Assembly: GCF_000711695.1 (NCBI RefSeq)
Contig: NW_013546967.1
Location: 51,941 to 115,940 of the forward strand
Direction of reading: 5' to 3'
From: Tilletiaria anomala UBC 951
Taxonomy: Eukaryota > Basidiomycota > Exobasidiomycetes > Georgefischeriales > Tilletiariaceae
DNA length: 64,000 bases
Within the stretch, counting starts at the first letter, position 1. Each line of letters starts with the position of its first letter. A program made the translations under genes and the position numbers. Below are positions 61,253 to 64,000 of this stretch, in pieces. The notes under the pieces were generated by a model. It had not been told where the DNA came from and did not search any database. It saw only the letters and a program-made list of their open reading frames with translations.

Positions 61253-62331
61253 GGACCCCAACTGACGGTTAAGAACTAAAAGGCCACGGCATGTAGCATT
61301 TTCATAAAGTAACCATTTAACTGCCGCGTGTCCATGCAGACCTGCAGTACGCGTGTGTTTGCCCCTTCGTGGCACCGCAGCCCACGCTATTTCCGGACCA
61401 TTAGCTCCAGTGCTGAAGCGCAATTGGGCAGCCTCGCAAGTAATTGGAATGTTGTGACGCGCCAGATAAGTCCAGTATGGCCCGGCCGCTAATGCCAGGA
61501 GATGCCTTCGCACATTTTACTCCCACTTTGTGCTGCGACCTGGTCTGGGTCATCCAGACTGCTGGCGTGTGCAAGCCGTGCATCCCATAGACTTGAGTCT
61601 GACCGCTCAACACGCCGTTTTCCCATGAGCACACATGCGCTTCACCGCAAGTTGGCATCACTTTGAACAGCTACAATTCAGTACTCACTCAAGCTTGAAA
61701 AAGTGGGATGGCTCCCGAGCAAGCTAAACTACCCATCTTACCAACCCAGAACGCGGGATTTGATCGTGGTGGCGGCGGTGCCCAACAATGAAAAAGGTTG
61801 CATATCACTTCATCTGGTTGCTAAGGGTGCAATAACTTGCGGATTTTTCATCATATTTCGCCATTCTTTGGATATGAGTATGTGATAGAAATAAATGGCT
61901 TGAGGGTGAAAGAAGACACGATGCACTGTTAAGGTGGCTATTCGTTGCACCAATCGTTGGCCTAGTCTTCTCCAGTCGTTCATGAAGGAATGGCTAATTA
62001 CGACCCAGGTAGGATTCTTGTACCCCTTGGTTGTTCGCTACGCTACGCAACTCTGACTGCTGTGTGCAGCTCATTACAGACCCACAAGGTGCTGACTTTC
62101 ACGTGCAGCCACTGGCTTGGCCCTTGCTCTCCCACCTTCCATGAGCTTCGTTAGTGTTTTGCCATGCTTCCCTTGGTTCGCTCACGTTCCTGCTCTGCCG
62201 CTGCTCCGGCGTCACTTCTCCTCAGTCGCTAGATCTGTCTCGTGCAGTAAACGACACCAGCTGCCCTACAATGTGTTCCCAACTGCTTGCTTTGTAGCGG
62301 CTATATATGTGGGTCGGCGATATTGGCGTTG
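61253..62331. other. Gene-free flank of the retroelement
   Basis: About 1.1 kb with no supported gene on either strand. If the element were complete its 3' LTR should lie here, but I see no terminal TG...CA repeat pair. Confidence 0.4.
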
Positions 62332-64000
62332 CTATCGATCCTCTTTGTTGAACTTGACGATGCCACCTTTGTGTGCTTTCCGTACATGCTTCAGCCTGAC
62401 GTCATATTGCATGCTTCTTGCATGCTTTGGATTGTTGAGGGTGTGAGGACGCCATTGTTGTCGAACTTGATAAGCGCGCTCATTTGAGCACGCATACCCC
62501 GAAGAACCTTCTACAGCCAAGCTGCCTCACAGATCACGTCGCTTGCTGCTGTCAGCTGTGCCTTCTGAGGAGAAAGCGCGACCTTGCTCTGCTTTCGTGA
62601 CAACCAGCTGATGGCACCCGATGGGGTGGAGACCACGACGTTCGTCATAGATTTCCTGTCCCTGCCGCGTGCCCAATCGGAATCACAGAAGCTAACTAGG
62701 TTCGCTGCGCTGACAGGCTTGTACCCGATCCCGAGTTCGTAGGTCCCTCAGATGCATCGCATGATCCTTTTGGCAGCCTGATAGACTGCTGCTATCGGCT
62801 CCGCACTCCCCTGCCCGGCCCGAGCGGCTGAGTAAGCCAGGGCAGGCTATGTCCCAAGTGCGAGATAGAGCAATGATGTGGTGACTGTGGGTTAGAAATA
62901 CTGGATACTGTTCTTCAGGCTTAGCATTCCCATTTTCTTGTGCGTTCGAAGCTGGAGCTGTGACAGCCTTGTAATCTGCCAAGTCGAAGCTTCGAAGTAT
63001 CGAATCTGCATAGACCGCCTGGTCGACGAAGGTGCTGCCCTTGTGTGTGTTGCGCTGAATCCCATGGGTCAAGTTAATGCTGAAGCAGTCCGAGGCCCTT
63101 GATGCGGAAGAAGTTGAACAACAGGCCTTGAAGTCGAAGGGCCATCTCCTGCTGCTCGGTTGTCATAACGAGATCGTTGACACTTTCCGTCAAGACTGAA
63201 GTTGACATCGACAGTACCTTTTTATAGACATTGGTTGCCTCAACACTTGTGAGGGCGAATCGCATCGAGCTCATTGTGCCAGCTCCGACCTGGTAGCCAT
63301 ACCCCGTAAATTCCCTTGCGCAAACGCAAGTGCTTTCCGACCAAGCACTGCGCTCCGGTGGGTGGTTTGCGGTAGTCTTCTTTCTCGTACTCGCTGTAAA
63401 GGTAGGCACTCTGGACACCTGGATGATGGCGACGCAGTCTGTTTATGGTAGCCACAGCGATTACTGCACGTGGGTGTCTCGTCAGCAGACGGGGTGCATA
63501 CGCCTCATGATAAACCTCCCCCCTCGACCTGCAAGAAGCCCCTGGCCACTAATCTCCCTTTATACCGCTGCATGTTACGGTTGTCATTACGTTTGACCTC
63601 AAATACCCATTTCGCCCCCGCGGCTCGTTTCCCCAATGAAAAATTTGCCTTGATCCTTGTGCTGTTGTTCTTGAAGCTGTCAAGTTCACACTTGATTACC
63701 ATCTCCCACTCCTCAGCATCGTCACTTCCGAGGGTTACCATGTAAGTGCGAGACGATGCTAGATCGGAGGAAACGGTGAATGACAAATAGGGTCACGCTA
63801 TACACCAGAACTCGCCAGATAGTTTTCTGGCAGGAGTCAACCTTCTCAAAGCGGGTTTTTGGTGCGTTTTTGAGGATCGCTCAGCCCAGAGTTGTTGCCT
63901 TGGTGTCTGCTGGTCGCTATTCCTCCTCCTTGCCAGATTCGCCTGGTGGATGCTCCTGCACGGCTACTTCTGGAGAATTATTGATGATATTTTCGCAACC
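62332..64000 (-). mobile_element. Degenerate Ty1/copia retrotransposon, reverse transcriptase-RNase H part
   Basis: Read leftwards, the minus strand shows copia pol order in several frames. WEMVIKCELDSFKNN and GAKWVFEVKRNDN, YKGRLVARGF (63505-63786) are the start of RVT_2; SAYLYSEYEKEDYRKPP and LRLRKGIYGV (63240-63455) its middle. SVNDLVMT (63074-63418) stands where YVDDLL is expected. GSTFVDQAVYADSILRSFDL (62692-63072) follows. Then come the RNase H stretch DSDWARGRDRKSMT and SGAISWLSRKQSKVAL (about 62560-62690) and NPKHARSMQYDVRLKHVR (62332-62520). The catalytic YVDD is altered, frameshifts and stops separate the blocks, and the 5' part lies beyond the window, so the copy is inactive. Confidence 0.85.

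Overview
The window is nuclear DNA of a basidiomycete fungus. The genes are split by short GT-AG introns (mostly 60-90 nt, often with a CTGAC-type branch site), the proteins are fungal (Zn2Cys6 regulator, Mis14, Rho4-type GTPase, NAD-dependent Mtd1), and Ser/Gln/Gly-rich inserts are common. The general character suggests Ustilaginomycotina, but that placement is inference; I cannot name a genus. Every multi-exon model given as intact was checked so that splice phases agree and summed exon lengths are a multiple of three.

Layout. 1-9.1 kb: 3' part of an FMP25-like RCC1-repeat gene, the cohesin loader Scc2/Mis4 (minus) and an SR-rich zinc-knuckle protein (minus). 9.6-23.9 kb: an amino-acid-permease-like membrane protein, a secreted protein of unknown role, a WD40-cyclophilin (PPWD1/Cyp15 type), an annexin and a large DDB1. 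24.8-32.4 kb: a decayed catalase, a triple-LIM protein and a decayed purple acid phosphatase. 32.5-46.7 kb: an RraA-like protein, a penta-EF-hand protein, a Zn2Cys6 regulator, the t6A dehydratase Tcd1, a CtIP/Ctp1/Sae2 homologue, Mis14/Nsl1 and a Rho4-type GTPase. 46.7-53.7 kb: a gene-poor stretch, a decayed multicopper oxidase, NADP-isocitrate dehydrogenase and a repeat-rich spacer. 53.7-61.3 kb: an aromatic amino acid decarboxylase convergent with a membrane-anchored methyltransferase, then Mtd1. 61.3-64 kb: gene-free DNA and a broken Ty1/copia pol fragment on the minus strand.

How the genes relate. Several act in chromosome maintenance (Scc2, DDB1, CtIP/Ctp1, Mis14) and calcium/membrane or polarity signalling (annexin, PEF protein, Rho4, LIM protein), but nothing shows they are co-regulated. 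The decarboxylase-methyltransferase pair is the only neighbourhood that looks like a possible small pathway. Three gene relics, two of normally secreted enzymes and one catalase, carry stops, frameshifts and internal deletions that remove conserved regions.

The least obvious results are the CtIP/Ctp1 gene, recognisable only after splicing four exons; a 24-bp inverted copy of the Scc2 start-codon region; a probable dual-targeted isocitrate dehydrogenase; and three in-phase, stop-free introns of exactly 84 nt.
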